NCBI GenBank assembly: GCA_023382935.1 | Contig: JAHDXL010000004.1 | Coordinates: 334,122-398,121 of the forward strand | Reading direction: 5' to 3' | DNA length: 64,000 nucleotides | From: Phycisphaerales bacterium | Lineage (GTDB): Bacteria > Planctomycetota > Phycisphaerae > Phycisphaerales > UBA1924 | Shown here: piece by piece, positions 55,712 to 64,000 of the stretch | Layout of the letters: each line of letters begins with the position of its first letter | How positions within the stretch are numbered: the first letter of the stretch is position 1 | The notes under the pieces: model-generated | What the model was told of the DNA's origin: nothing | Databases searched by the model: none | What the model saw: only the letters and a program-made list of their open reading frames with translations | Position numbers and translations under genes: made by a program

Positions 55712-57265
55712 TCAATACTGCCGCCGCAGGCGGGCGGTCGGGATGGACAACTGGTCGCGGTATTTGGCCACCGTCCGGCGCGCGATCTCGATGCCGCGGG
55801 CCTTGAGTTCCTTCACCAGCGCCTCGTCCGACAGCGGGTTGGTCTTGTCTTCCGCGTCGATCACTTCGCGCAGGGCGGCCTTCACCGCGTCGTAGGACAT
55901 GTCCTCGCCCGAATCGGTCTGCAAGCCGCCGGTGAAGAATCCCCGCAGCGGCACGATGCCGCGCGGCGTCTGCACGTACTTGTCGGCCACGGCGCGGCTC
56001 ACCGTCGCCACGTGCACTCCCAACTGGTCGGCCACCTGCGTCATAGGCAGAGGTTTGAGCGCTTCCGGCCCGTAATCAAAATAATCCCGCTGCTCGTCAA
56101 GAATCACGCCGATCACCCGCAGCAGCGTGTTGCGCCTCTGCTCCACGGCTTCCAGGAGCCACTGGGCGTTGGAGAGATTGGTCTTGATGAAGTCGCGGTC
56201 GCGCTTGGGAACGCTGCGATCGCGACTCATCATGGCATATTCTCGATTGATGCGCAGGTTGGGAATGCGCCAGTCATTCAGATATGCAATGTAACGATCG
56301 GAATCCTCGTCATATTCGACGATCGCGTCGGGTGTGATCGGCGGCTCGCTGGTCTCCAGCAGGCGCCGCGCCGGCGCCAGGCTCAGGCGCCGCAGCACGT
56401 CGAGCCCGCGCTTGATGTCTTCGATGGAGAGCCCGGTGCGATCAGCGATGCGTGGCAGGCGGTTGCCCATCAGGTCATCGAGGTGGTCGCCGGCGATGCG
56501 CCGCGCGATGGCGATGTCGCCGGTGTCCACGCCGCGCAGGGCCGGGTCTTCCGTGTCGATCGCGGCGTCGAGTTGCAGCAGCAGGCACTCGCGCGCGTCG
56601 CGCGCCCCGATGCCCGCCGGTTCGAGCAGCAACTGTACGGCCTGAAGAGCCAGGGTCCAGTCCTCGCCGGTGTGTGCGCGGCGCACGCTCTCGGGCGAGC
56701 GGTCGGCCACTTCTTCCAGGCTCGTGCGCAAGTAGCCGTCGTCGTCGAGGAAGCGGATGATCCATTCGCCGAGCGGACGCAGGCGCTCGCTGACTTCCAC
56801 GAGTCCCCACTGTTCGAGCAGTTGGTCGGTGACCGAGGCCGCCCGCGCCGGTGTTGCGGCCATGGCTTCGCTCTTGGCGTCGGGCTCACCCGCCAGGCGC
56901 GAGAGGGAGCGGTCGGGCAGATGGTGCCCATCGAAGCGTTCGAGTTCATCGAGGCGCGCCGAACCGAACTCGTTCTCGCTGGCGTCGGGATTGTCATGTT
57001 CGAAGTCGTCCAGCCGTGCGAAGTCGTCGCGGGCTGAATCTTCGACGATCATCTCGCCGTCGGGGGTGTCGGCCGTCGCCACGGAGTCGTTTTCGCCGGG
57101 CTCGACCTCCAACAGTTCCAGCGTCGGGTTGCTCTCCAACTCCTGCTCGATGCGCTCGGCCAGTTCGGTGAGCGGCATCTGGAGGATCTCCATGGACTGG
57201 ATCATCCTCGGGGCCAGTTTCATCTGCTGGCCCATCCGCATCTGTTGAGAGGCTTCAAAACGCAT
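55712..57265 (-). CDS. rpoN: RNA polymerase sigma-54 factor RpoN
   Basis: A 517-residue alternative sigma factor needing AAA+ activators. The Gln-rich region I (QQMRMGQQMKLAPRMIQSME) is at the N-terminus, an acidic linker (about 50-120) follows, and the C-terminus has the HTH and the RpoN box ARRTVAKYR (about 495-503). ATG 57265 is chosen as the start of region I. It is 20 bp downstream of recR on the same strand and likely co-transcribed. Targets cannot be listed from this window; no clear GG-N10-GC promoter was picked out. Confidence 0.94.
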   Translation of the reverse strand: MRFEASQQMRMGQQMKLAPRMIQSMEILQMPLTELAERIEQELESNPTLELLEVEPGENDSVATADTPDGEMIVEDSARDDFARLDDFEHDNPDASENEFGSARLDELERFDGHHLPDRSLSRLAGEPDAKSEAMAATPARAASVTDQLLEQWGLVEVSERLRPLGEWIIRFLDDDGYLRTSLEEVADRSPESVRRAHTGEDWTLALQAVQLLLEPAGIGARDARECLLLQLDAAIDTEDPALRGVDTGDIAIARRIAGDHLDDLMGNRLPRIADRTGLSIEDIKRGLDVLRRLSLAPARRLLETSEPPITPDAIVEYDEDSDRYIAYLNDWRIPNLRINREYAMMSRDRSVPKRDRDFIKTNLSNAQWLLEAVEQRRNTLLRVIGVILDEQRDYFDYGPEALKPLPMTQVADQLGVHVATVSRAVADKYVQTPRGIVPLRGFFTGGLQTDSGEDMSYDAVKAALREVIDAEDKTNPLSDEALVKELKARGIEIARRTVAKYRDQLSIPTARLRRQY

Positions 57266-57285
57266 CAGCAGATTCCCAGGCCGGC

Positions 57286-57939
57286 CTATGACATCGCCTG
57301 CCGACCTTGAATCGCATCGGCCAGCACGGCACGGTTGGCGTACTCCAGTTGCCACCCGGTTGGCAATCCGCGTGCCAGGCGCGTGACTTGCACTCCGCGC
57401 GCCGATAACTTTTCAGCAAGGAAAAGTGCAGTCCCATCGCCCTCCAGCGTTGGGTTCAGGCCGAGGATGACTTCTCGGACCTTCACACCCTGATTTCGGT
57501 TTGCATCGTCAACTCGCGCCAGCAGAGCCGCCACGGTCAGATCCTCCGGCCCCACGCCATCGAGCGGACTGATTCGACCCGTCAGGACGTGGTACACCCC
57601 CTGGAACATGCCCGTCTGCTCCAAGGCGATCAGATCTCTGGGCTGTTCGACGACGAGAATGCGCTCGTGATCGCGTCGCGGGCCGGCGCAGATCGGACAC
57701 GGATCCTGCTCGGTCAGGTTGAAGCAGACCGAGCAGTGCCGTACCGATTTTTTCAGATCAGCGATCGCGCCGGCCAGAGCAAGGACATTCTGCTCTTCTG
57801 ACTTGAGCAGATGAAACGCCAGGCGTTCGGCCGAGCGGGCTCCAATGCCCGGAAGCCGCGACAGCAGGACGATGAGCCGATCCACTGCCGGTGGGTAGGC
57901 CTGGTTACCGAAGTTTGACTTGGGCCGGGGCGTGGGCAC
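57286..57939 (-). CDS. recR: Recombination protein RecR
   Basis: A 217-residue recombination mediator acting with RecF/RecO at stalled forks. The HhH region LSRLPGIGARSAERLAFHLL, the four-Cys zinc finger (HCSVCFNLTEQDPCPIC) and the Toprim domain (ILVVEQPRDLIALE, ILGLNPTLEGDGTALFL) are intact. GTG 57939 has TACGAT five bases upstream and no Shine-Dalgarno. dnaX and the YbaB-like gene usually found upstream are absent; instead rpoN follows. Confidence 0.95.
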   Translation of the reverse strand: MPTPRPKSNFGNQAYPPAVDRLIVLLSRLPGIGARSAERLAFHLLKSEEQNVLALAGAIADLKKSVRHCSVCFNLTEQDPCPICAGPRRDHERILVVEQPRDLIALEQTGMFQGVYHVLTGRISPLDGVGPEDLTVAALLARVDDANRNQGVKVREVILGLNPTLEGDGTALFLAEKLSARGVQVTRLARGLPTGWQLEYANRAVLADAIQGRQAMS

Positions 57940-57944
57940 GACGA

Positions 57945-57950
57945 ATCGTA
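57945..57950 (-). promoter_or_regulatory. Candidate -10 element (TACGAT) for recR, leaderless type
   Basis: TACGAT on the minus strand is five bases from GTG 57939. It would drive recR-rpoN. Confidence 0.45.
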
Positions 57951-58439
57951 GACCTGTCACACTGCAAACATCGTGCCATTCTATGGCCGAGGGCTCGAGA
58001 TGCCAGGCTGGTCCGGTCGGTGACGGCGGTTTGCACCTGCCGGATATCCGCTCGTCGGCTTGACGACGCATGTGCATAACTCGTGCTTCCCATGCCCAAG
58101 TTCGCGCATACGAACGCCCGATAACTCATTGCCCTACCCCTTGTTTGGGCGGCGTGTGGAGTCTGTGCGAATCAAAAGGCGGCGGCGCGCAAGTTCTTGC
58201 TCAAGCCGGGGCAACGACAGTTTGTTTGCAAGACCAAATCGGGTATGTTGTTGGTCCGCCCGCTCGGAGGTGAGAGAGGAGCGTGGCTCGCCGACGAGCC
58301 GCGGATCGAGGGGGCGCAGCACCGCCGTCGTGTACCCGCTGGAGGAGACCGAACGTCCCGGTGCTGTGTTTTTTGCGCGGCCCAATGGCTTGCTGCGAAA
58401 TCCACGCAACCTGCCCGATCCCGATTGCCAGAGCCGATA

Positions 58440-58459
58440 CTCCCCGCAACCGCGGGAGG
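58440..58459 (+). promoter_or_regulatory. Hairpin sequestering the Shine-Dalgarno
   Basis: CTCCC(C)GC pairs with GCGGGAG across a four-base loop, with one bulged C, and buries the GGGAGG that precedes ATG 58467. It could control translation by temperature or a ligand. Confidence 0.35.
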
Positions 58460-58466
58460 TCACTGC

Positions 58467-59819
58467 ATGCGCGTTCTCTTTTTTACCCATCCAGGAACCA
58501 ACTCCCGCGACATATTGCTCGACATGGCGGAGGGGTTTGAAAAGGCGGGCTACGAGGTCATTCGCTGGGAACTGGAGCCTTGGGTCGGGTTGTACAAGGC
58601 CGGAGGCGAACAGCAGCGTGCCGTCATCCAGCAGGCGACGGCCCTGCTGGCCCGGTTTATCAAAGCCAACCGCGTCGATCTGTCGATCGGCATGTGGGCC
58701 AACGGGCTGACATCAGTCGCGCACGCATTTCGCGATGGACAGCCAGCCTCGTTCTTCGAGGTCATCGGTCACCCGCACCTGATGTTCTGGCTCGACGCCC
58801 CGCACTGGGCGGGCAGCGGGGGAGCCCACGAGTTGTTCGGCTCGCCGCTGCTTCGCGGCGGGCGCATTCGGCATTACGTCAACAATCCCGGCATCGCCCG
58901 CGAGATGACCGACTTGCTCGGATTCGGGCCGACCATCGGGCGACGCTACGGCGTCAACGAGGACGTCTTCCGCCCGTTCGACGAGCCCCGCCGCTTTGAC
59001 CTGGTCTTCGGAACAGGCCCCGGCGACGGCAAGCCCAGCGAACTCATGCTGCGGGAACTCGGCTCCGACCAGCCCGACATCGAAGCGATTCGGCGTGAAC
59101 GAGGACAGCGCGTCGGGGTGAAACTGGAAGAGCACGCGCGTTCGTTTGCCGGCGGCCAGGCGGGCGCGATGATCGAACTGTTCCGCGCGATGCTCGAGCG
59201 GCGATTGTCGCACGTCGGGGTACCGATGCTGGACGATCTGGAGGCGCTGGAGCAGGCCGGGCACGCCGAGGCCGGCCGCACGCTGCGCGCCCATCCGCGC
59301 GCCCTTGTCCTGTCCTTTGCACACCTGCGGTCAATCGAAGGGTGGCGGCGGGCGTTCACGATCTCGTACCTGTCCAGGCATTTCCGGTGCGCCGTGTTCG
59401 GGCCGGCGTCGCTGGAGCACTGGCCCTGCCATGCGACCATGCTCGGGCAGGTCGAATACCAAGACATGGCCCACGTCTACTCCAGCGGCCTGATCGGGCT
59501 GAATGCGATGAGGTGGCAGGATGACATCGGTCTGAACCTCAAGCCCTACGAGATCACCGCGTCGGGCGCCTGTCTGCTGTGCGATCGACGGCCGGGCTTC
59601 GACGAGGTGTTTGAAGAAGGCGTCGAGGCGGTGGGATTTGCCGATCCGGCCGAGGCGCGCCGGCGGGCGGGCGAACTGATCGCCGATCCGGCGCGGGCGC
59701 GGCGGATCGCCGAGGCCGGTCGAGCGCGCACGCTGCGCGACCACACATGGACCAGTGCAGCGCCCGAACTGGTGAACTTCGCGCTGGATGGTCAGCAGGC
59801 GATGCGCCGGGCGGCCTGA
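58467..59819 (+). CDS. CgeB-like glycosyltransferase
   Basis: A 450-residue GT-B glycosyltransferase of the CgeB/spore-maturation group. The N-terminal Rossmann half starts MRVLFFTHPGTNSRDILLDM; the C-terminal half has SSGLIGLNAMRWQDDIG, LKPYEITASGACLLCD and the FEEGVEAVGF segment typical of the family. No membrane segment. ATG 58467 follows GGGAGG. The product may act on surface glycans, but it is not linked to other glycan genes here. The ~52-kb-distant neu operon is not an operon partner. Confidence 0.78.
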   Translation: MRVLFFTHPGTNSRDILLDMAEGFEKAGYEVIRWELEPWVGLYKAGGEQQRAVIQQATALLARFIKANRVDLSIGMWANGLTSVAHAFRDGQPASFFEVIGHPHLMFWLDAPHWAGSGGAHELFGSPLLRGGRIRHYVNNPGIAREMTDLLGFGPTIGRRYGVNEDVFRPFDEPRRFDLVFGTGPGDGKPSELMLRELGSDQPDIEAIRRERGQRVGVKLEEHARSFAGGQAGAMIELFRAMLERRLSHVGVPMLDDLEALEQAGHAEAGRTLRAHPRALVLSFAHLRSIEGWRRAFTISYLSRHFRCAVFGPASLEHWPCHATMLGQVEYQDMAHVYSSGLIGLNAMRWQDDIGLNLKPYEITASGACLLCDRRPGFDEVFEEGVEAVGFADPAEARRRAGELIADPARARRIAEAGRARTLRDHTWTSAAPELVNFALDGQQAMRRAA

Positions 59820-59854
59820 GCCTCTCTCGCCGGTTGGATGGGGCTTCGGCTGTC

Positions 59855-59860
59855 TATCGT
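59855..59860 (+). promoter_or_regulatory. Candidate -10 element (TATCGT), leaderless type
   Basis: TATCGT lies six bases before ATG 59867. Confidence 0.4.
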
Positions 59861-59866
59861 GAGTTG

Positions 59867-60307
59867 ATGGCCGAGCGGTCCGAGCATCTGGAGCGATTTC
59901 TCGCCGACCACGATGCCCCCTGTCCGGGGTGTGGGTACAACCTGCGCGGACTGGAGGGAGATCAATGCCCGGAGTGCGGGGAGCGCCTGGAACTGCGGAT
60001 CGGCATGGCTGACCCCAAACTGTCGCAGTTCATCGGGGGGCTGATCGGGCTGGCGGCCGGACTGGGTTTTCACGGGCTGTTCCTGATCTGGGTGGGGTAT
60101 GTGGCGGCGGTGGGGACGTTTTCGATGTGGGACGCGCTTCCGCCGCTGGTCGTGGGGCTTGTGGTGTCTTCGGCGGCGCTCTTTGCATGGACGGGGCTGC
60201 GGGCCCGGATGCGCCGTCTGCCGCTGAGCCGTCGGCGTCTGCTGGTGTTCGTGTGCTGGGCGTGGAGCATCGGCTCGGTGCTGTGGTTCTTCGCCTCGCT
60301 GCGATGA
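59867..60307 (+). CDS. Zinc-ribbon membrane protein
   Basis: A 146-residue protein. A CPGCGYNLRGLEGDQCPEC zinc ribbon (about 19-37) is followed by three membrane helices. This Planctomycetota-style arrangement is common but uncharacterised. ATG 59867 is chosen over longer in-frame starts that overlap the glycosyltransferase gene and for the TATCGT spacing. Confidence 0.7.
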   Translation: MAERSEHLERFLADHDAPCPGCGYNLRGLEGDQCPECGERLELRIGMADPKLSQFIGGLIGLAAGLGFHGLFLIWVGYVAAVGTFSMWDALPPLVVGLVVSSAALFAWTGLRARMRRLPLSRRRLLVFVCWAWSIGSVLWFFASLR

Positions 60308-60371
60308 GCCCCGATCCGCCGGGGGCGGAAGTTCGTAGAGAGCGGGGGAGATTGAGCCGATAAGCACGCGG

Positions 60372-61898
60372 ATGCCGCGCATGAACACAGACCTTTCGCC
60401 CGAACTGCTCGCGCACATGCAGGCCATCAAGGCCAAGGCGACCGAGTACGGGCTCGACTTCTTCGAGGTCGTGTACGAAGTGCTGGACTTCGACACGATG
60501 AACCAGATCGCCGCGTATGGAGGCTTCCCGACACGCTACCCGCACTGGAAGTGGGGGATGGAGTACGAGAAACTCAAGAAGCGCGACGCCTACGGCATGG
60601 GGCGCATCTACGAGATGGTCATCAACAACGACCCCTGCTACGCCTACCTTCAGGAGAGCAACAGCGTCACCGACCAGAAACTGGTGATGGCCCACGTCTA
60701 CGGGCACTCCGACTTCTTCAAGTGCAACTACTGGTTCAGCAAGACCAACCGCAAGATGATGGACGAGATGGCCAACCACGCCACGCGCGTGCGCCGGCAC
60801 ATCGAGCGCCAGGGCGGCGAGACGGTCGAGCGCTTCATCGACGTGTGTCTTTCGATAGAGCACCTGATCGACCCGCACAGCGTGTTTGTGCGGCGCGAGG
60901 GCGGGGCGGCCGAGGACGAGGAGTTTCATCCTGATCGCCTCCCGGCCAAGGACTACATGGACCCGTTCATCAACCCGGCGCGCGAGATGGCGCGGCAGCG
61001 CGAGGCTTATACGGAAAAGAAGAAGCGGGAGCGTGGGCAGTTTCCGCGCCAGCCGACGCGCGACGTGCTGTTGTTCCTGCTGCGGCACGCGCCGCTGGAG
61101 GACTGGCAGGCCGACATCCTCGGCATCATTCGCGACGAGGCGTATTACTACGCGCCGCAGGCTCAGACCAAGGTCATGAACGAGGGCTGGGCGACCTACT
61201 GGCACTCGAAACTCATGACCGAGCACTTCCTGGAGGCCAGCGAGATCATTGACTACGCCGAGCAGCACTCCGGCGTGGTCTACATGCCTCCGGGCGGGTT
61301 CAACCCCTACAAGATTGGCGTCGAACTGTTCAAGGACATCGAGCGACGCTGGAACCGCGGGCAGCACGGCCCCCGGTGGGAGCAGTTGGACAGCCTAGGC
61401 GCCAAGGAGCGCTACGACGACGGATCGATGAAGGGACGCGAGAAGATCTTTGAAGTCCGCCGCATCTACAACGACGTGAACTTCATCGACGAGTTCCTCA
61501 CGCCCGAGTTCGTCGAGCGCTACCAGATGTACCAGTTCCGCCGCGACCCGGCCACGGGCGAGGTGCGCATCGTCAGCCGCGACTTTGACCGCATCAAACA
61601 GACTCTGCTCTATCAACTGACCAACATGGGACAGCCGTTCATATACGTAGTCGATGGCAATTATCTCAACCGCGGCGAGTTGTACCTGGCGCACAAGTTC
61701 AGCGGATTGGAGGTGGATGCGGCCAAGGCTGTGGAAGTGCTGCGCAACCTGCGGATCATCTGGGGGCGTCCGGTGCATCTCCAGACGCAGATCAATGAGG
61801 AAATGAGTTTGCTGACGATGGACAGCCCGGGTGATGACAAGCCGCGGCGGCAGAAGATTTCCGATGAGATGCCGCGGCCGGCACACATGATTGTGTAG
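60372..61898 (+). CDS. spoVR: SpoVR family protein
   Basis: A 508-residue cytoplasmic protein. Family landmarks are the DFFEVVYEVLDFDTMNQIAA start, RYPHWKWGMEYEKLKK, VYGHSDFFKCNYWF and MNEGWATYWHSKLM with conserved His/Glu residues. SpoVR affects spore cortex in Bacillus but is widespread in non-sporulating bacteria, often with a YeaH/YhbH partner and PrkA-type kinase for stress responses. Those partners are absent here. ATG 60372 or 60381 are possible starts. Confidence 0.93.
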   Translation: MPRMNTDLSPELLAHMQAIKAKATEYGLDFFEVVYEVLDFDTMNQIAAYGGFPTRYPHWKWGMEYEKLKKRDAYGMGRIYEMVINNDPCYAYLQESNSVTDQKLVMAHVYGHSDFFKCNYWFSKTNRKMMDEMANHATRVRRHIERQGGETVERFIDVCLSIEHLIDPHSVFVRREGGAAEDEEFHPDRLPAKDYMDPFINPAREMARQREAYTEKKKRERGQFPRQPTRDVLLFLLRHAPLEDWQADILGIIRDEAYYYAPQAQTKVMNEGWATYWHSKLMTEHFLEASEIIDYAEQHSGVVYMPPGGFNPYKIGVELFKDIERRWNRGQHGPRWEQLDSLGAKERYDDGSMKGREKIFEVRRIYNDVNFIDEFLTPEFVERYQMYQFRRDPATGEVRIVSRDFDRIKQTLLYQLTNMGQPFIYVVDGNYLNRGELYLAHKFSGLEVDAAKAVEVLRNLRIIWGRPVHLQTQINEEMSLLTMDSPGDDKPRRQKISDEMPRPAHMIV

Positions 61899-61946
61899 AT
61901 CCCATCCCGAAACCTCTGCCGATGTTAAGATGTGCCATGCTGACAC

Positions 61947-62417
61947 GTCACCGACGTGCAGGTGGGCTGGCTGTGCGAGCGGATTCCTGATCCGGCGATC
62001 AGCCCGAAGGGCGGTCGTCCCCCGGCCGAAATGCGCGATATCATCCACGGCATCTTCTGGATCCTCGACAACGGCGCCAAGTGGAAGGATCTGCGCGCAC
62101 GGTTCGGCTCCAGGAGCACCGTGCATCGCTGGTTCAAGAAGTAGGTCAAGGCCGGCGTTTTTGAGCGCATCATGCGCGACGCGGGAAGGTGCGTCCAGCA
62201 GCGCGGCGGCTACCGGCTCATCGGCGACCAGGCCTACGACCGTGATGCGCTCGACGGCCTACTCGCGGCCGAGGGCACCGACCTGGTCGCGCCGCACCGC
62301 TCGAACCGAATAAGGAGGACGCAGGACGGGCGCGGGCTCCGTCGCTACAAGCGTCGCTTCGCCGTCGAACGCACCATCGCCTGGGTTCAACACCTCCGCA
62401 GGCTGTGCGTCCGCTGG
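61947..62417 (+). pseudogene. IS5-family transposase remnant
   Basis: Reads EMRDIIHGIFWILDNGAKW and VHRWFKK, then an in-frame TAG at 62142, then [10 protein letters not shown] and, after an internal deletion of about 60-70 codons that removed the first catalytic Asp region, [38 protein letters not shown] and RRLCVRW. It has a premature stop, a deletion and no C-terminus, so it is inactive. Terminal inverted repeats were not identified with confidence. Confidence 0.8.
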
Positions 62418-62900
62418 CTCGCCCGTCGCGCGATCGACGTTATATTCCTGATCTTGGTCTTCGCCGGCATCGTCAAACTCTTCGATGTGCCCGCATTTGC
62501 GGAAGCCCTCCTGACCTGGAGGTACATTCCGAGCGCAGCGATTCTTCCACTCGCCTACGCAGTTCCACTGGTGGAGTTGACGGTGCGGATGCTGTGGTTC
62601 CTCAGACTCGGCGAGCGTGCCGCCGTGTGTGGGGGCGGGGTACTCCTGCTCCTGTTCACCGCGACGTACCTGTTTCAAACCCGCGATCTCGGGCCTCCGC
62701 CGGACTGCGGTTGCCAAGGCAAGGTCATTCGATACGAGGCACAACAGGCCGCCATTAGCGGCTTGGTCATGCGGAATGGATCACTGCTGGTTCTCCTGAC
62801 GCTCGGCGGGCTGGGCTCCGGCGTGTTTGTCTCGCCGAGCCGGAATCTCGGCGGCCATGGCGTCCGAGTCGATCCAGATGATCGCGCGTGCTGGAGATGA
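62172..62900 (+). CDS. Transposase fragment fused in frame to a MauE-like membrane protein
   Basis: A 242-residue ORF. Residues ~1-82 are the C-terminal IS5 transposase remnant; from about 87 ([19 protein letters not shown]) it continues as a MauE-like protein with four membrane helices and the loop [14 protein letters not shown], matching the MauE-like protein at 39828-40331 in layout. The IS apparently landed at or near the start of the mauE-like gene. Whether the fusion is made is unknown; the native start is lost. Confidence 0.65.
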   Translation: MRDAGRCVQQRGGYRLIGDQAYDRDALDGLLAAEGTDLVAPHRSNRIRRTQDGRGLRRYKRRFAVERTIAWVQHLRRLCVRWLARRAIDVIFLILVFAGIVKLFDVPAFAEALLTWRYIPSAAILPLAYAVPLVELTVRMLWFLRLGERAAVCGGGVLLLLFTATYLFQTRDLGPPPDCGCQGKVIRYEAQQAAISGLVMRNGSLLVLLTLGGLGSGVFVSPSRNLGGHGVRVDPDDRACWR

Positions 62901-63592
62901 TGGTCGTCATGGCGTTGATCACGCTGCTGATATCGCTGCTCATGCCGGGCTTGCGGGTGGTGCGCGCCCACGGACGCGCAGCGCGGACGTTGGCAACCTC
63001 AGGTCGCACGCAACGAACCTGATAGCCTACACGGGGGACTGGCAGGACCAGTTCCCTTTCATGACCGATCCTCGCCGTGAAGTGACGCGGGTCGTCGTCA
63101 ACGGGCCGAACCATGACATGTGGTACTGGGCTCCGACGATCGTCTGGCCGCTGGGATTGCCCGAAGTCTTTGACGATTCGAACATGGCACATCCGTCGTT
63201 GATCGAGGAAGAGAAGGATGTTGCGCAGGAGTGGGGGATGTGGGCATACGCCTCCGCCGCCTCGTTCCTGGCCCGCCCGGAGTTCTGGAACCCCGAGATG
63301 CGTGATGGCGCTCATCAACTCGGGCCCACGGCACCCCGAGGTGCGGTTCCCCGACCGAATGGGCATCGTGGTCCCCGGGGCCGACTACCAGCCGGAAGAT
63401 TACGACACGCGACTGATTGGCTGGGAGCGGTGGCGCATCGGGTTCGTGGACGGGAGTGTGCGGACGGTCGCCCAATCTGAACTGCTGCCGGGCTACAGCA
63501 CGGGCGAGCACCCGTTCGGGTCAGGCGCATCGATGCTCGGATTCCCCGTCATCCACACCATCGATGGCGTGCGCGGGCGCGACGCGAAGTAA
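62878..63592 (+). pseudogene. Decayed pseudopilin-like gene
   Basis: Pieces of a pseudopilin are scattered over three frames: MIARA at 62878, then [20 protein letters not shown] after an apparent small deletion that removed FTL, then NLRSHATNLIAYTGDWQDQF near 62990, then RFPDRMGIVVPGADYQPED and finally IHTIDGVRGRDAK with a stop at 63592. At least three frame lesions are needed. Order and C-terminal signature match the intact pseudopilin at 39131-39853. Confidence 0.78.
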
Positions 63593-64000
63593 CGCTCGGG
63601 CAGTGCGGCGCTCTCAATCCCCAGGGTAAGCACGACGGGTCCAAAAGCGACAACGCCCCGGCCTTGTTGCCGAGGCGTGCGTTTCTGCCTGCGTCCGGGT
63701 GGGTTTCCAGACGAGACAAGCCGCGGTGGGGCGCTATTCACGCCCCGAGCGGTCCTACCTACCCACTTGGAATAGGCCACAAGGATGAAACATCGTCCAG
63801 TGAATCTGAGGAAAAACTCGGAGCACCCCTGTTGCTGGCGTGCAAGAGGCTGGCATCTATAGACTTGTGGAACTCGGTTGGTTCCGACTTTCACTGCGGT
63901 CTTTGATGGGGAGGCACCTCAAAGAGGGTATTTCTTCGGGCTCTTGGATCACTGGGGCGCTTTCCGAGTCAAGGACGATCCAAGCCCGACCCAAGCCGCC
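63593..64000. other. Intergenic tail, 408 bp to window end
   Basis: No supported gene. An imperfect hairpin (ACGCC-C-CGGC / GCCG-A-GGCGT, 63653-63678) followed by GCGTTTC may end transcription from the left. The GC content seems lower toward the end, perhaps a promoter region for a gene beyond the window. Confidence 0.4.

Larger units (their letters stand above)
57940..58466. other. 527-bp intergenic region between divergent recR and glycosyltransferase
   Basis: No coding frame is convincing. It contains a hairpin CGTGGCTCG-CCGA-CGAGCCGCG at 58282-58303 (one G-U), a six-T run near 58370 and, at the right end, a hairpin that sequesters a ribosome binding site. It could hold a small RNA or a long structured leader. 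No tRNA-like or known RNA pattern was recognised. Confidence 0.5.

Overview
The window is a high-GC bacterial chromosome segment, most likely from a member of the Planctomycetota, class Phycisphaerae. The evidence is two secreted proteins with paired FFDVQ-type C-terminal repeats (the GC-type dockerin style), one PEP-CTERM-like secreted protein, several planctomycete-style pseudopilins, and single SpoVR and SpoIID homologues in an otherwise non-sporulating gene set. Nearly all of it is ordinary chromosome. The exceptions are one decayed IS5-type insertion and two decayed pseudopilin genes.

Layout. 0.2-6.7 kb: a large Maf/MptE-like glycosyltransferase followed by neuA, neuB and neuC with translationally coupled overlaps, a nonulosonic-acid synthesis and (probably) flagellin glycosylation operon. 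6.8-13.8 kb: an SLC13-type permease, a very large secreted PQQ-type beta-propeller protein, a small membrane protein and a WHy-like lipoprotein. 14-25 kb: housekeeping and DNA metabolism (ruvC, carB, an M42 peptidase, a SpoIID-like protein, dprA, lexA) interspersed with secreted surface proteins. 25-31 kb: secreted proteins, a DUF721/DciA-like gene, a GIN-type metal transporter, an orphan ABC ATPase and a soluble histidine kinase. 31-33 kb: parB with two parS-like palindromes lying inside the two neighbouring genes, which suggests proximity to the replication origin. 33-39 kb: an HTH protein, an HDOD protein, a ClC channel and a HAL2/CysQ-like phosphatase. 39-46 kb: a pseudopilin/MauE/secreted-protein operon under a promoter with a G8 spacer tract, then sucD, an unusual P-loop fusion protein, and a second, frameshifted pseudopilin locus. 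46-57 kb: a coiled-coil membrane protein, CCA tRNA nucleotidyltransferase, a pair of secreted ClpP-fold proteins (one apparently lacking its nucleophile), an M3 peptidase, a CHAD protein, lptB, rpoN and recR. 58-64 kb: a CgeB-like glycosyltransferase, a zinc-ribbon membrane protein, spoVR, an IS5 remnant fused in frame to a MauE-like protein, and a third, heavily decayed pseudopilin.

Two points run through the whole window. First, at least fifteen genes have a TANNNT hexamer 5-9 bases upstream of the start codon and usually no Shine-Dalgarno, the signature expected of leaderless transcripts; the other genes have AGGAG-type sites. Second, pseudopilin loci carrying the same C-terminal GVRGRD-type ending occur three times (one intact, two broken), two of them next to MauE-like proteins with a CxC motif and two next to small Cys-containing secreted proteins. 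They look like copies of one poorly described exported module. All homology statements come from reading motifs by eye; no database search was run.
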